Shown here: positions 48,055-56,666 of the stretch, one piece after another
Layout of the letters: every line of letters starts with the position of its first letter
How positions within the stretch are numbered: position 1 is the stretch's first letter
From: Streptomyces sp. HB132
GTDB lineage: Bacteria; Actinomycetota; Actinomycetes; Streptomycetales; Streptomycetaceae
Length of the DNA stretch: 64,000 nucleotides
Direction of reading: 5' to 3'
Assembly: GCF_016909575.1 (NCBI RefSeq)
Contig: NZ_JAFBGA010000021.1
Location: forward strand, 1-64,000
The notes under the pieces: model-generated
What the model was told of the DNA's origin: nothing
Database searches by the model: none
What the model saw: only the letters and a program-made list of their open reading frames with translations
Program-made: the position numbers and the translations under genes

Positions 48055-49809
48055 ATGCCGACCGACATACCGGAAAGACCCGCAGTCCTTCCCGGCACGC
48101 ACGGCGCCGACGTGCCGCCCCCTGCCGCAGGGCACCCGCCGTCCCGTCCCGGCCCCGAGTGCTCGCCCGGCACACCGGAGACCGCCGGGGGCATGGGCCG
48201 GGCCGTGGGAATCATCGTCTCGGCGGCGGTCTGCCAAGCCGCCCTGATGGTGGGGCTCGGGCTCCTGATCACGGGGCCGGCGGCCCGGTTCCGTCCCCTG
48301 GCATCCGAGGACGAGGTCACCGACGCACTGGAGCGGGCCCGCACGGGCACTCGCGACACGGTGTCCCTCGTCGTGTCCGAGGCGGGCAACACCGTCACGG
48401 TCGTCGTCGGCACACTCCTCGCCTGCCTCGTCCTGCTGCTGGTCCCGAGGCTGCCCCGGTGGCGCGACGCGCTCTTCCTCGCCGTCGCCGTCTCCCTCCA
48501 GTCCCTGGTCTTCCTGGTCATCACCGAAGCGGTGGACCGGAACCGGCCCGATGTGGAACGCCTCGACACCTCGCCCCCCACCTCCAGCTACACCTCAGGA
48601 CACACCGGCGCGGCGACAGCCCTCTACGCGGGCCTCGCCGTCCTCGTCCTGCACCGGACCAAGGGGCCGTGGCGCAGAGTCGTGGCGGCCCTGCTGCTCC
48701 TCCTGCCCCTGCTGGTGGGTGTCGCCAGGGCATACCGCGGGATGCACCATCCGACGGACGTCGCCGGGGGTCTGCTCAACGGGGGGCTGTCCCTGCTGAT
48801 CGTCGGCCGCGCGCTCCTGGCGGGACCACATGTGCCGGCCGCCGCGCCCGTCGTTACGGAGGCCCGCGAGGAATCGGCCGGTACGGAACCCGGCCGCACC
48901 GTCGTCGTCTTCAACCCCACCGTCACAGACGAGGCGGCCCGCGCCGGTCTACGGCGGGTCCTCGAGGACCATGGCCACCGCGCGGCGGAGTTCGTGCCGA
49001 CCACGGCCGACGACCCGGGCGAGGGGCAGACGGCACGGGCGGTGCGGGAGGGTGCGTCGCTCGTCGTGGTGTGCGGTGGTGACGGGACGGTCCGCGCGGC
49101 CGCGGAGGCACTCGCCGGCACGGGCATACCGCTCGCGGTGGTGCCCTGCGGCACGGGCAACCTGCTCGCCCGCAACCTCGGTCTGCCGGTGAAGCCGGCG
49201 GAGGCGCTGGCAGGCGCGCTGCGCGGGGCTCCGCACCGCATCGACCTCGGGCGCGTCGAGGGTGACGGCATGGCGCCCGCGCACTTCACCGTGATGTCCG
49301 GCGCAGGGCTCGACGCCGCCATGCTGGAGAGCACCGGAGACCGCGCCAAGGCCCTCCTCGGCTGGCCCGCCTACGTGGTGGCGGGCCTGCGGGAGCTGCG
49401 GGCGCCCCGGATGCGCCTGACGGTCGGCCTCGACGGGGCGCCGCCCCTGCGACGCACCGCCCGGATGGTACTGGTCGCCAACACCGGCAAGGTGCAGGGC
49501 GGCACCGCGCTGGTCCCGGCGGCCCGGCCGGACGACGGCCTGCTCGACCTCATGATCCTCGACCCGCGCGGACCCGCGGGCTGGCTGAGCGCCGCAACCA
49601 CCCTGGTGCGCCGCCGGCCGGACGGCGGGGCCGGCCGGACGGACGGGCCCCCTGCCGTGGAGTACTTCACCTTCCGCCGGGCGGACGTCCTCTTCGACGC
49701 ACCGCAGCAGCGCGAGCTGGACGGCGACACCGTGGCGCCCGGCCGACGACTCACCGCCGAGGTCAGGCCCGGTGCGCTGACCGTGCTCATGCCCGTACGA
49801 GGAGACTGA
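48055..49809 (+). CDS. Fused PAP2 lipid phosphatase and diacylglycerol kinase
   Basis: A 584-residue two-domain protein. After an N-terminal Pro-rich tail, residues about 45-260 hold five or six membrane spans and the PAP2 signature: DRNRP, TSGHTGAA (Thr replaces the usual Pro) and RAYRGMHHPTDVAGG. Residues about 280-580 form a DAGK/sphingosine-kinase catalytic domain with GGDGT and PCGTGNLLARN. One half removes phosphate from lipids such as phosphatidate and the other adds it, so the fusion probably recycles lipid headgroup or undecaprenyl-type intermediates at the membrane. The ATG at 48055 has GGGAAAG upstream. It lies just before YihY and a second PAP2 gene, with minimal spacing. Confidence 0.9.
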   Translation: MPTDIPERPAVLPGTHGADVPPPAAGHPPSRPGPECSPGTPETAGGMGRAVGIIVSAAVCQAALMVGLGLLITGPAARFRPLASEDEVTDALERARTGTRDTVSLVVSEAGNTVTVVVGTLLACLVLLLVPRLPRWRDALFLAVAVSLQSLVFLVITEAVDRNRPDVERLDTSPPTSSYTSGHTGAATALYAGLAVLVLHRTKGPWRRVVAALLLLLPLLVGVARAYRGMHHPTDVAGGLLNGGLSLLIVGRALLAGPHVPAAAPVVTEAREESAGTEPGRTVVVFNPTVTDEAARAGLRRVLEDHGHRAAEFVPTTADDPGEGQTARAVREGASLVVVCGGDGTVRAAAEALAGTGIPLAVVPCGTGNLLARNLGLPVKPAEALAGALRGAPHRIDLGRVEGDGMAPAHFTVMSGAGLDAAMLESTGDRAKALLGWPAYVVAGLRELRAPRMRLTVGLDGAPPLRRTARMVLVANTGKVQGGTALVPAARPDDGLLDLMILDPRGPAGWLSAATTLVRRRPDGGAGRTDGPPAVEYFTFRRADVLFDAPQQRELDGDTVAPGRRLTAEVRPGALTVLMPVRGD

Positions 49810-49810
49810 T

Positions 49811-50764
49811 ATGGGCACCGCCACCAAGGTTCCGCAGACCCGCGACATGGTGGGCAGCGAGCTCTCCGGCGACGAGGCGCTGGTCACGCTCCGTCGCTAC
49901 GGCCGCTGGCCCCTGCTGCGCGACTCCTTCGTCCGCTTCCGGTACGCCGACGGCTTCAGCCACTCCCGTGCGCTCGCACTGCAGACCGTGCTGGCCGTGG
50001 TGCCGCTGGTCATCGCCTTCGTGGGGCTGTCCACGGCCCTGCACACGGAGAACCTGGGAAGGGTCGCTGAACTGACCATCCACCGGATCACGGCAGGCCC
50101 CAGCGCCGCGGTGGTCGACGACGCACTGGACCGCAGCCGGCGGACGGCCGACGACGGTGCCCAGCTCGCCCTCTGGTTCGGACTGGTCTTCTCCCTGACC
50201 AACACCACCACGGCCATGTGCCAGATCGAGCGCGGCGCCAACCGCATCTACGGGGTAGAGCGTGACCGGGTCTTCCACCTGAAGTACCTGCGGGGTCTGG
50301 TGATGTCGCTGACCGCCGGGATCCCCCTCGGTGCCGGCTTCGTCGCGATGGTGGCCGGAGGCGACCTCGTGGCGGCCGTGGTCGACGTGTACGACCTCGG
50401 TGCCGGTGCCCGGTCCGCCTGGGACATGCTGCGCTGGCCCGCAGGGGTGGTCCTCGTGATCCTCTCGGCGAGCGCGATCTTCCGCTGCTCGCCGAGGCGC
50501 CGCCAGCCCGGCTACACCTGGCTGGCCTTCGGCGCCGCCGTCTATCTGGTGCTCTGGACCACGCTGACATGGCTCCTCAGCCTCTATCTGCAGGTCAGCG
50601 GTTCGTTCGACACCGTGTACGGGCCGCTCACAGCCTTCATGTCCCTGCTGCTGTGGGCCTACCTCACCTCCATCGCCCTCTTCCTCGGACTCTCCTTCGC
50701 CGCTCAGCTGGAAGCGGTGCGGGCCAAGGTGTCCGATCCCGTACAACCCGACCCGGGAGCCTGA
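49811..50764 (+). CDS. YihY/BrkB family inner membrane protein
   Basis: A 317-residue polytopic membrane protein starting one base after the previous stop. It carries about six hydrophobic spans and family stretches such as SRALALQTVLAVVPL near residue 60, a central NTTTAMCQIERGANRIYGVE and a C-terminal AYLTSIALFLGLSFAAQLEA. The YihY/BrkB family is widespread but its transport or structural role is unsettled. Neighbouring lipid phosphatases suggest an envelope function. Confidence 0.9.
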   Translation: MGTATKVPQTRDMVGSELSGDEALVTLRRYGRWPLLRDSFVRFRYADGFSHSRALALQTVLAVVPLVIAFVGLSTALHTENLGRVAELTIHRITAGPSAAVVDDALDRSRRTADDGAQLALWFGLVFSLTNTTTAMCQIERGANRIYGVERDRVFHLKYLRGLVMSLTAGIPLGAGFVAMVAGGDLVAAVVDVYDLGAGARSAWDMLRWPAGVVLVILSASAIFRCSPRRRQPGYTWLAFGAAVYLVLWTTLTWLLSLYLQVSGSFDTVYGPLTAFMSLLLWAYLTSIALFLGLSFAAQLEAVRAKVSDPVQPDPGA

Positions 50765-51550
50765 ATGACCGCCCGACCCGCTGACCCGGCCCGACGACGG
50801 AGCCGCCGCGACGTCGACCGCAGATTCGGGATCCGGCTGTTCGGTTCGGCTGCCGTGGCCGCGGTCGCCGCCGTCCTCTTCGGCCTGCTGCTCGTCCTCG
50901 TGGAGAGCGGGTGGCAACCGCTGCGGCGCCTCGACGCGGGCGCGGCCCGGTGGCTGAACCGTGCCGCCCTCGACCACCCCGCCTGGACCGGCACCCTGCG
51001 CTTCTTCTCCGACGTGGTGTGGGACCCCGTGACCCTGCGTGCGGCGGTCGCGGTGCTCACCCTGTGGCTGGTGTACCGCCGTGCCTGGCGGCTGGCCGCG
51101 TGGTCGGCCGTCACGGCGGTGGCCGGAGGGCTGACGGGGCTGCTGGTGAAGATCGTCGTCGAGCGTGCGAGGCCTGTCCTCCCCGAACCGGTGGCGCACG
51201 CCCCCGGCTTCTCCTTCCCCTCCGGCCACGCGATGGCGGCCACGACCTCGTTCGCGATCCTGCTGCTCGTCCTGCTGCCCTTCGTGCGCCGCGGTCTCCG
51301 TCCGCTGTGCTGGGCCGTCGCCGCCGTATCGGTGCTGGGCGTCGGCTTCACCCGCGTCGCGCTCGGCGTCCACTGGTTCAGCGACGTGGTCGGCGGCTGG
51401 ACGCTCGGACTGGCGGTGGTGGCACTGACCGGGTGGTCCTTCAAGGCATGGCGCGCGGACGCGGGCCTGGGACGGACCGAGGTGGCCGAGGGCCTGGAGC
51501 CCGAGCTGAGCGGCGAAGACCCCGAGGCGGGGGGACCCACCCCTGGATAA
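50765..51550 (+). CDS. PAP2-family membrane phosphatase
   Basis: A 261-residue membrane phosphatase whose ATG directly follows the YihY stop codon. The three PAP2 motifs are complete: KIVVERARP, FSFPSGHAMA and RVALGVHWFSDVVGG. About six membrane spans are visible, with a short charged N-terminus and an acidic C-terminal tail. It should dephosphorylate a lipid phosphate, such as phosphatidate or a prenyl pyrophosphate, on the outer membrane face. It forms an operon with the PAP2-DGK fusion and YihY. Confidence 0.92.
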   Translation: MTARPADPARRRSRRDVDRRFGIRLFGSAAVAAVAAVLFGLLLVLVESGWQPLRRLDAGAARWLNRAALDHPAWTGTLRFFSDVVWDPVTLRAAVAVLTLWLVYRRAWRLAAWSAVTAVAGGLTGLLVKIVVERARPVLPEPVAHAPGFSFPSGHAMAATTSFAILLLVLLPFVRRGLRPLCWAVAAVSVLGVGFTRVALGVHWFSDVVGGWTLGLAVVALTGWSFKAWRADAGLGRTEVAEGLEPELSGEDPEAGGPTPG

Positions 51551-51579
51551 GAACGTTTGTTCTAATGTCCGGGTAGACT
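51551..51579 (+). promoter_or_regulatory. LexA-type SOS box and leaderless promoter of the AlkB gene
   Basis: GAACGTTTGTTC at 51551-51562 fits the actinobacterial LexA core GAAC-RNNY-GTTC. TAGACT at 51574-51579 fits a -10 element, which would place transcription start at or beside the ATG at 51587. No ribosome site is present. The mRNA is therefore probably leaderless and the promoter repressed by LexA. Confidence 0.65.
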
Positions 51580-51586
51580 GGCTCCC

Positions 51587-52213
51587 ATGTCCGTTCATCT
51601 CCAGGGTTCGCTGTTCGACCAGGCCGACCGTCCGCACCTGGGCCGTCTCACCGGGCTGCGCAGGACGGTCCTCGGCGACGGCGCGTGGATCGACCTGTTG
51701 CCGGGCTGGCTGAGCGGCGCCGACGAGCTCTTCGCCGAACTGGCGGAAGCAGTGCCGTGGCGGGCCGAGCGGCGGCAGATGTACGACCGGACGGTCGACG
51801 TGCCCCGCCTTCTCGCCTTCTACCGTGCCGGGGACGCGCTGCCGGGCACGGTCCTGGACGAGGCCCGCGACGCGCTGTCCCGCCACTACGGCGACGAGTT
51901 GGGCGAGCCCTTCACCACGGCCGGTCTCTGCTACTACCGCGACGGGCGTGACAGCGTCGCCTGGCACGGCGACCTGACCGGACGAAGCTCACGCGAGGAC
52001 ACCATGGTGGCGATCCTCTCCCTCGGCGCCCCGCGTGATCTGCTCCTGCGGCCGTGCCGAGGCGGCGACACCGTACGCCGGCCGCTCGGCCACGGCGACC
52101 TGATCGTCATGGGCGGATCGTGCCAGCGCACCTGGCAGCACGCCGTTCCCAAGACCGCGCACGCCCGGGGGCCGCGGATCAGCGTCCAGTACCGCCCGCG
52201 CGGAGTGCGCTGA
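51587..52213 (+). CDS. AlkB-like 2-oxoglutarate/Fe(II) dioxygenase, DNA alkylation repair
   Basis: A 208-residue AlkB-family protein that would oxidatively remove alkyl lesions from nucleic acid bases. The iron ligands appear as HGD in VAWHGDLTG and the distal His in WQHAVPKT. The 2-oxoglutarate-binding arginines lie in RISVQYRP. The N-terminal region (GDGAWIDLLPGWL) is also typical. No ribosome site precedes the ATG, which fits the leaderless promoter and LexA-type box upstream. This predicts induction by DNA damage. Confidence 0.9.
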   Translation: MSVHLQGSLFDQADRPHLGRLTGLRRTVLGDGAWIDLLPGWLSGADELFAELAEAVPWRAERRQMYDRTVDVPRLLAFYRAGDALPGTVLDEARDALSRHYGDELGEPFTTAGLCYYRDGRDSVAWHGDLTGRSSREDTMVAILSLGAPRDLLLRPCRGGDTVRRPLGHGDLIVMGGSCQRTWQHAVPKTAHARGPRISVQYRPRGVR

Positions 52214-52254
52214 AACGGCCGGGTCTCCCCGTCGTGATGCCCAGGGCCGGTGGC

Positions 52255-53610
52255 TCACGAAGCGGGGGTGACCGTCGGCTTCGGCACTGAGGGACGGGGC
52301 GGCCGGGTGCGGGGGCCGAAGACGGCCAGGGCGACGGCGCCCACCATCCAGACGCCGGCGATGAAGTAGAAGACGCTCTGGTATCCGGTGCGGTTGTAGA
52401 GCGCCGCGATGATCAGCGGCCCGGCGGCGTTCGACAACCGGCCGATCCCGTAGGTGATTCCCGTCCCCAGGGAACGGCTCCGGGTGTCGAAGAGTTCGGG
52501 GGAGTAGGCGTACGCGAGGGCGGTGTAGCCGCGCTCGAACAGGTTCACCAGGAAGCCGAAGATCACGATCAGGATCGGGTCGAACGTCAGCCCGTACAGC
52601 AGACCGCACAGCGCGATCACCGTGCCGAAGGCGACGAGGCACCACTTGCGCTCGAACCGGTCGGTGACCAGGGAGGCCAGGAAGGAGCCGAGGGGCGCGC
52701 CGACCGTGGTGAGGGCGATGTAGAAGACGGACTTCTCGACGCTGAAGCCTTCCTTGGCGAGCAGGGTGGGCGCGAAGCTCGAGTATCCGAAGAAGCCGAT
52801 GGTCTGGGTGACCCACAGGACAGTGAGCAGCAGCGTCGGTGCGAGGTACCTCTTCCGCAGCAGCAGACGCACCGGGGTCTTCACCGCCGGGGGCTCCTCG
52901 ACGGGCTCCGCCGGTTCGGCCAGCGGCCCCTTCTCGGCGATCACCGATGCCTCGATCTCCCGCAGGACCGCGTCGGCCGCGGCGTGGTCACCCCTGTTCT
53001 CGTGCCAGCGGGGGGACTCCTTGAGCTGCTTGGAGAACAGCACGAGCAGGATTCCGAGCGCACCCCACAGGTACACCAGCCGCCAGGACCAGTCGGTGAG
53101 CGGAACGACGAGACTGGCGATCAGGTTGGTGGCCGGCGTACCGCAGATGCCGATGACCATGGCGTACGCCTGGTACTTGCCGCGGACGGCCGCCGGATAC
53201 ATCTCGTTGACGTAGATGACCGCCACGACGGTCATCGCCGACAGGCCCGCCGAGGTGAGCACCCGGAAGACGCCCAGCGAGAACACGTCCCACGAGAACA
53301 CCGAGACGAATGAGAAGAAGCCGAAGAACACGGTGGTGCGGAGCAGCGTCTTCCGGCGGCCCCACCGGTCGGCGACGGCTCCCGCGACGATGGACCCGAT
53401 GAACATGCCGACGAACGACAGCGAGGTCACGTATGCGACCTGATTGACCGTCACGCCCCAGAGTTCGATGAGCTTGGGGGCGGTCGTCGCGAAGCTGTTG
53501 ATGTCCGCGAACTCGAAGAAGTAGGCGAAGGCGACGGCCAGCAGGGTCGTCTTGTGGAAGCGGGAGATCGGCAGCCGGTCCAGCCGGTTCGCCGCATTGG
53601 CGTGCTGCAT
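52255..53610 (-). CDS. MFS transporter, aromatic-acid/metabolite:H+ symporter type
   Basis: A 451-residue twelve-helix major facilitator. The first loop has VADRWGRRKTLL, the family's A-motif. A long cytoplasmic centre (about residues 185-240) precedes a second six-helix half with a matching VTDRFERKW. It is immediately downstream of, and on the same strand as, LigI, LigK and LigJ homologues. It probably imports an aromatic acid or pyrone dicarboxylate that these enzymes degrade. The ATG at 53610 has AGGGAC upstream. Confidence 0.88.
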   Translation of the reverse strand: MQHANAANRLDRLPISRFHKTTLLAVAFAYFFEFADINSFATTAPKLIELWGVTVNQVAYVTSLSFVGMFIGSIVAGAVADRWGRRKTLLRTTVFFGFFSFVSVFSWDVFSLGVFRVLTSAGLSAMTVVAVIYVNEMYPAAVRGKYQAYAMVIGICGTPATNLIASLVVPLTDWSWRLVYLWGALGILLVLFSKQLKESPRWHENRGDHAAADAVLREIEASVIAEKGPLAEPAEPVEEPPAVKTPVRLLLRKRYLAPTLLLTVLWVTQTIGFFGYSSFAPTLLAKEGFSVEKSVFYIALTTVGAPLGSFLASLVTDRFERKWCLVAFGTVIALCGLLYGLTFDPILIVIFGFLVNLFERGYTALAYAYSPELFDTRSRSLGTGITYGIGRLSNAAGPLIIAALYNRTGYQSVFYFIAGVWMVGAVALAVFGPRTRPPRPSVPKPTVTPAS

Positions 53611-53653
53611 GGGGACGGTCCCTGTCGGAGTGCGGGTGCGGGTGGGGAGGGGA

Positions 53654-54574
53654 TCAGACGCCTTCGCCGGGCCAGTAGAGGCTCATCGGGTTGTCGACGA
53701 GGAGCCGGTGCTGCTGCCCGGAGGTGACCGCGACCTGCGGCACGTAGTCGACCAGGAGCCCGTCGTCGGGCATGTGGTCGGTGAGATTGGGGTGCGGCCA
53801 GTCCGTGCCCCAGAGCACCCGGTCCCCGAACTCCTCGACCACGCGGCGGCCGAAGGGCACGACATCGCGGTAGGCGTGCCTCTCACCGCCGAGGGCGGCG
53901 GGACCGCTCACGCTGAGGCGCTCGGGGCAGGACACCTTCACCCATACGTCGTTGGACGCGACGAAGCGGAGGAAGCGCGTGAACTGCGGGCCGCCCACCG
54001 GCAGCGTCACATCGGGCCGCCCCATGTGGTCCACCACGAGGGGGGTGGGCAGGGAGCCGAAGAAGCCCTCCAGCTCGGGGAGATCGGCGCTCTCGAAGTA
54101 GAGCACGATGTGCCAGCCCAGCGGCGCGACCTTCTCGGCGATCCTGGCCAGGTCCTCCTTCGGTGAGGTGCTGACAAGGCGGCGAAGGAAGTTGAAGCGC
54201 ACCCCGCGGACCCCCGCCGCGTCCAGCGCGCGCAGTTCGGCGTCGGAGATGTCCGGACGGACGGTCGCGATCCCCCGCGCCCGCTCACCGGCCGCTCGCA
54301 CCGCGTCGAGCATCGCCGTGTTGTCCGCGCCGTGGCAGGTGGCCTGGACGACGACGGCGCGGGCGACCCCGAGATGGTTGTGCAGGGAGGCGAGTGCGCT
54401 CTTCCCGGCGTCGCAGGGCGTGTACTTGCGCTCGGGGGCGAAGGGGAACTCGCCCTGCGGTCCGAACACGTGGCAGTGGGCGTCGACCGTGCCCGCCGGA
54501 AGCCGGAACGCGGGCACGGACGGATCCGGGTGCCAGTCCAGCCAGCCGGCTGACCTGGGGGAGCGAACACTCAT
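53654..54574 (-). CDS. ligI: Amidohydrolase, 2-pyrone-4,6-dicarboxylate lactonase (LigI-like)
   Basis: A 306-residue TIM-barrel amidohydrolase. The metal motif DAHCHVFGP is at the start of the barrel, followed by FAPERKYTP, VVQATCHGADN and the final DNPMSLYW. These match the LigI family, which opens 2-pyrone-4,6-dicarboxylate to oxalomesaconate. The ATG at 54574 has AGGAGATCTC upstream. It lies between the transporter and the aldolase gene. The neighbouring LigK and LigJ homologues support the assignment more than any single motif. Confidence 0.82.
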   Translation of the reverse strand: MSVRSPRSAGWLDWHPDPSVPAFRLPAGTVDAHCHVFGPQGEFPFAPERKYTPCDAGKSALASLHNHLGVARAVVVQATCHGADNTAMLDAVRAAGERARGIATVRPDISDAELRALDAAGVRGVRFNFLRRLVSTSPKEDLARIAEKVAPLGWHIVLYFESADLPELEGFFGSLPTPLVVDHMGRPDVTLPVGGPQFTRFLRFVASNDVWVKVSCPERLSVSGPAALGGERHAYRDVVPFGRRVVEEFGDRVLWGTDWPHPNLTDHMPDDGLLVDYVPQVAVTSGQQHRLLVDNPMSLYWPGEGV

Positions 54575-54710
54575 GAGATCTCCTGGTGGTTCGGATGGGG
54601 GAGGGCGCGAGGGGCGCCGGTCCCTGAGCGCGGGCGTGCCGGGGGACGCGGTGTACACGGGGCCGGCCGGGCGGGCCGGCCCCGCGTCCGCTCGCCGTTC
54701 CCGCCCGCGG

Positions 54711-55394
54711 TCAGTCGACGTAGCGCAGCCCGGCGGCCTCGAGCGACTCGCGCATGCCGTACATGTCGAGGCCGAGCTCACCTGCGGCCAGGCGGCGGCG
54801 CTTGCTCTCCTCGTTGTCCTCCCGGCGCCGGGAGGCGGCCGCCACCTCGGCGACCCGCCCGGCCGGAACGACGGCCACACCGTCCGCGTCCGCCACCACG
54901 ACGTCGCCCGGGTGGACCAGCGCGTTGGCGCACACGACCGGCACGTTCACCGAGCCGAGAGTCGCCTTGACGGTTCCCTTGGAGTTGACGGCACGGCTGA
55001 AGACGGGGAAGTCCATGTCCCGCAGCTCGCGGACGTCTCGGCATCCGCCGTCGATGACCAGACCCACACCGCCCCGGGCACGTACCGAGGTGGCGAGGAG
55101 TTCGCCGAAGAATCCGTCCTCGCACTCGGTGGTGCAGGCCGCCACGAGGACGTCGCCGGGCCGCAGTTGCTCCACGGCCACGTGCAGCATCCAGTTGTCG
55201 CCGGGCTGCAGGAGCACGGTGACCGCGGTACCGCTGAAGGCCGCCCCCGGATAGACGGGGCGGATGTAGGGGCGCATCAGACCGGTGCGGCCCATGGCCT
55301 CGTGGACGGTGCTGACGCCGAAGGGCTTCAGGGCCTCGAGGTCCGCGGCAGCGGGGCGTCCGACCGTGCGGTGGACCACTCCCAGTTCGTACAT
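54711..55394 (-). CDS. ligK: 4-hydroxy-4-methyl/carboxy-2-oxoglutarate aldolase (LigK/RraA-like)
   Basis: A 227-residue RraA-fold protein of the class II pyruvate aldolase group. It has PGDNWMLHVAVEQLRPGDVLV, the GGCRDVRELR substrate/metal motif and a C-terminal VHPGDVVVADADGV. LigK cleaves 4-carboxy-4-hydroxy-2-oxoadipate to pyruvate and oxaloacetate. The ATG at 55394 is chosen because a GTG four codons earlier (55406) lies only two bases from the GGAAGG ribosome site, too close. It is flanked by LigI and LigJ homologues in the same direction. Confidence 0.85.
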   Translation of the reverse strand: MYELGVVHRTVGRPAAADLEALKPFGVSTVHEAMGRTGLMRPYIRPVYPGAAFSGTAVTVLLQPGDNWMLHVAVEQLRPGDVLVAACTTECEDGFFGELLATSVRARGGVGLVIDGGCRDVRELRDMDFPVFSRAVNSKGTVKATLGSVNVPVVCANALVHPGDVVVADADGVAVVPAGRVAEVAAASRRREDNEESKRRRLAAGELGLDMYGMRESLEAAGLRYVD

Positions 55395-55420
55395 GGCTGT
55401 GCTCACTTCCTTCCGCGGGT

Positions 55421-56446
55421 TCAGCGGCCCTGGCGCTTCAGCAGGGCGTCCAGCCGCGGGTACACGGAGCGCGCGTTGTGCTCCTGGATGTCCGCCAGCC
55501 CGTCCGGGGAGAGCCCGGCGGCCTCGGCGTAGCGGCGTGTGTCGTCGAAGTGATGGCCGGTCCGGGGGTCTACGTCACGGACGGCGCCGATCATCTCCGA
55601 GGCGAAGAGGATGTTCCGGGTGGGCACGACGTCGAAGAGGAGATCCGAGCCGGGCTGGTGGTAGACGCACGTGTCGAAGAAGACGTTGCCCAGGACGTGC
55701 TCCTCCAGCGGTGGCTTCCCGAGCGCCATCGCCAGGCCGCGGAACCTGCCCCAGTGGTAGGGGACGGCGCCACCGCCATGGGGAATGACCAGCCTGAGCG
55801 TGGGGAAGTCCGTGAACAGGTCACCCTGCACGAGCTGCATGAACGCGGTGGTGTCGGCGTTCAGGTAGTGCGCCCCCGTGGTGTGGAACGCGGGGTTGAC
55901 GCTCGTGCTGACATGGACCATCGCCGGGACGTCGTACTCGGCCATCTTCTCGTACAGGGGGTACCACGAGCGGTCCGTCAGGGGCGGGGCGGTCCAGTAC
56001 CCCCCGGAGGGGTCGGGGTTGAGGTTCAGTGCGACGGCACCGTACTCCTCGACGCACCGGATGAGTTCCGGTATGCAGGTCGCGGGGTCGACGCCCGGGG
56101 ACTGCGGAAGCATCGCGGCCGGGACGAATCGCTCCGGATACAGCCGGCTGACACGGAAGCACAGCTCGTTGCAGAGGGCCGCCCATTCGGCGGAGGTGCT
56201 GAAATCCCCTACGTGGTGGGCCATGAAGGAGGCCCTCGGCGAGAAGACCGTCATGTCGACGCCGCGCTCGTCCATCAGCCTCAGCTGGTTCGACTCGACG
56301 CTCTCACGCAGCTCGTCGTCGCTGATCTTCAGATCCGCCGTTCTCGGTGAGAGCGACGGGTCCCCGAGACCGGCGATCTGCTGGTGCCGCCACGCCTCCA
56401 GCGCGGGCGGGGCCGTCGTGTAGTGGCCGTGGCAGTCGATGATCAT
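55421..56446 (-). CDS. ligJ: 4-oxalomesaconate hydratase (LigJ-like amidohydrolase)
   Basis: A 341-residue amidohydrolase-superfamily enzyme, first in its operon. The N-terminal MIIDCHGHYTTAP, the central SPRASFMAHH, AAMLPQSPGVDP, NLNPDPSGGYW, HTTGAHYLNADTTAF and the late LFASEMIGAVRDVDPRTG agree with LigJ along the whole length. It hydrates 4-oxalomesaconate to the LigK substrate. The ATG at 56446 has AGAGGAACAG just upstream. With LigI and LigK it forms a lower meta-cleavage branch for protocatechuate or gallate. Confidence 0.9.
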   Translation of the reverse strand: MIIDCHGHYTTAPPALEAWRHQQIAGLGDPSLSPRTADLKISDDELRESVESNQLRLMDERGVDMTVFSPRASFMAHHVGDFSTSAEWAALCNELCFRVSRLYPERFVPAAMLPQSPGVDPATCIPELIRCVEEYGAVALNLNPDPSGGYWTAPPLTDRSWYPLYEKMAEYDVPAMVHVSTSVNPAFHTTGAHYLNADTTAFMQLVQGDLFTDFPTLRLVIPHGGGAVPYHWGRFRGLAMALGKPPLEEHVLGNVFFDTCVYHQPGSDLLFDVVPTRNILFASEMIGAVRDVDPRTGHHFDDTRRYAEAAGLSPDGLADIQEHNARSVYPRLDALLKRQGR

Positions 56447-56557
56447 CTGTTCCTCTTCGAAGTGCCTGCGTGTGCTGCCTGGGAGTATCCGGCCGTCGGG
56501 CCGCTCCCGGGCCCGGCTCGCCCGGCCGGCTGTCACGCCACCGTAACCGTCGATGAA

Positions 56558-56569
56558 ATTGTTGACAAT
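56558..56569. promoter_or_regulatory. Candidate GntR operator/promoter in lig-gntR divergent region
   Basis: ATTGTTGACAAT is a near-perfect inverted repeat (ATTGT-tg-ACAAT) and contains TTGACA reading rightward and TTGTCA reading leftward. It lies in the 220-bp space between the LigJ homologue and the divergent FCD-type GntR gene, a usual place for an autoregulatory operator. Confidence 0.5.
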
Positions 56570-56666
56570 ATGCCTGACGAGAAAGTTTCAGGCATCATCG
56601 CTGAGGTCACCGTTTTCGTACGCGCGGCGGTGAGGAAGTTTTCGAAGACGAACGGAAGGCGGAGGA

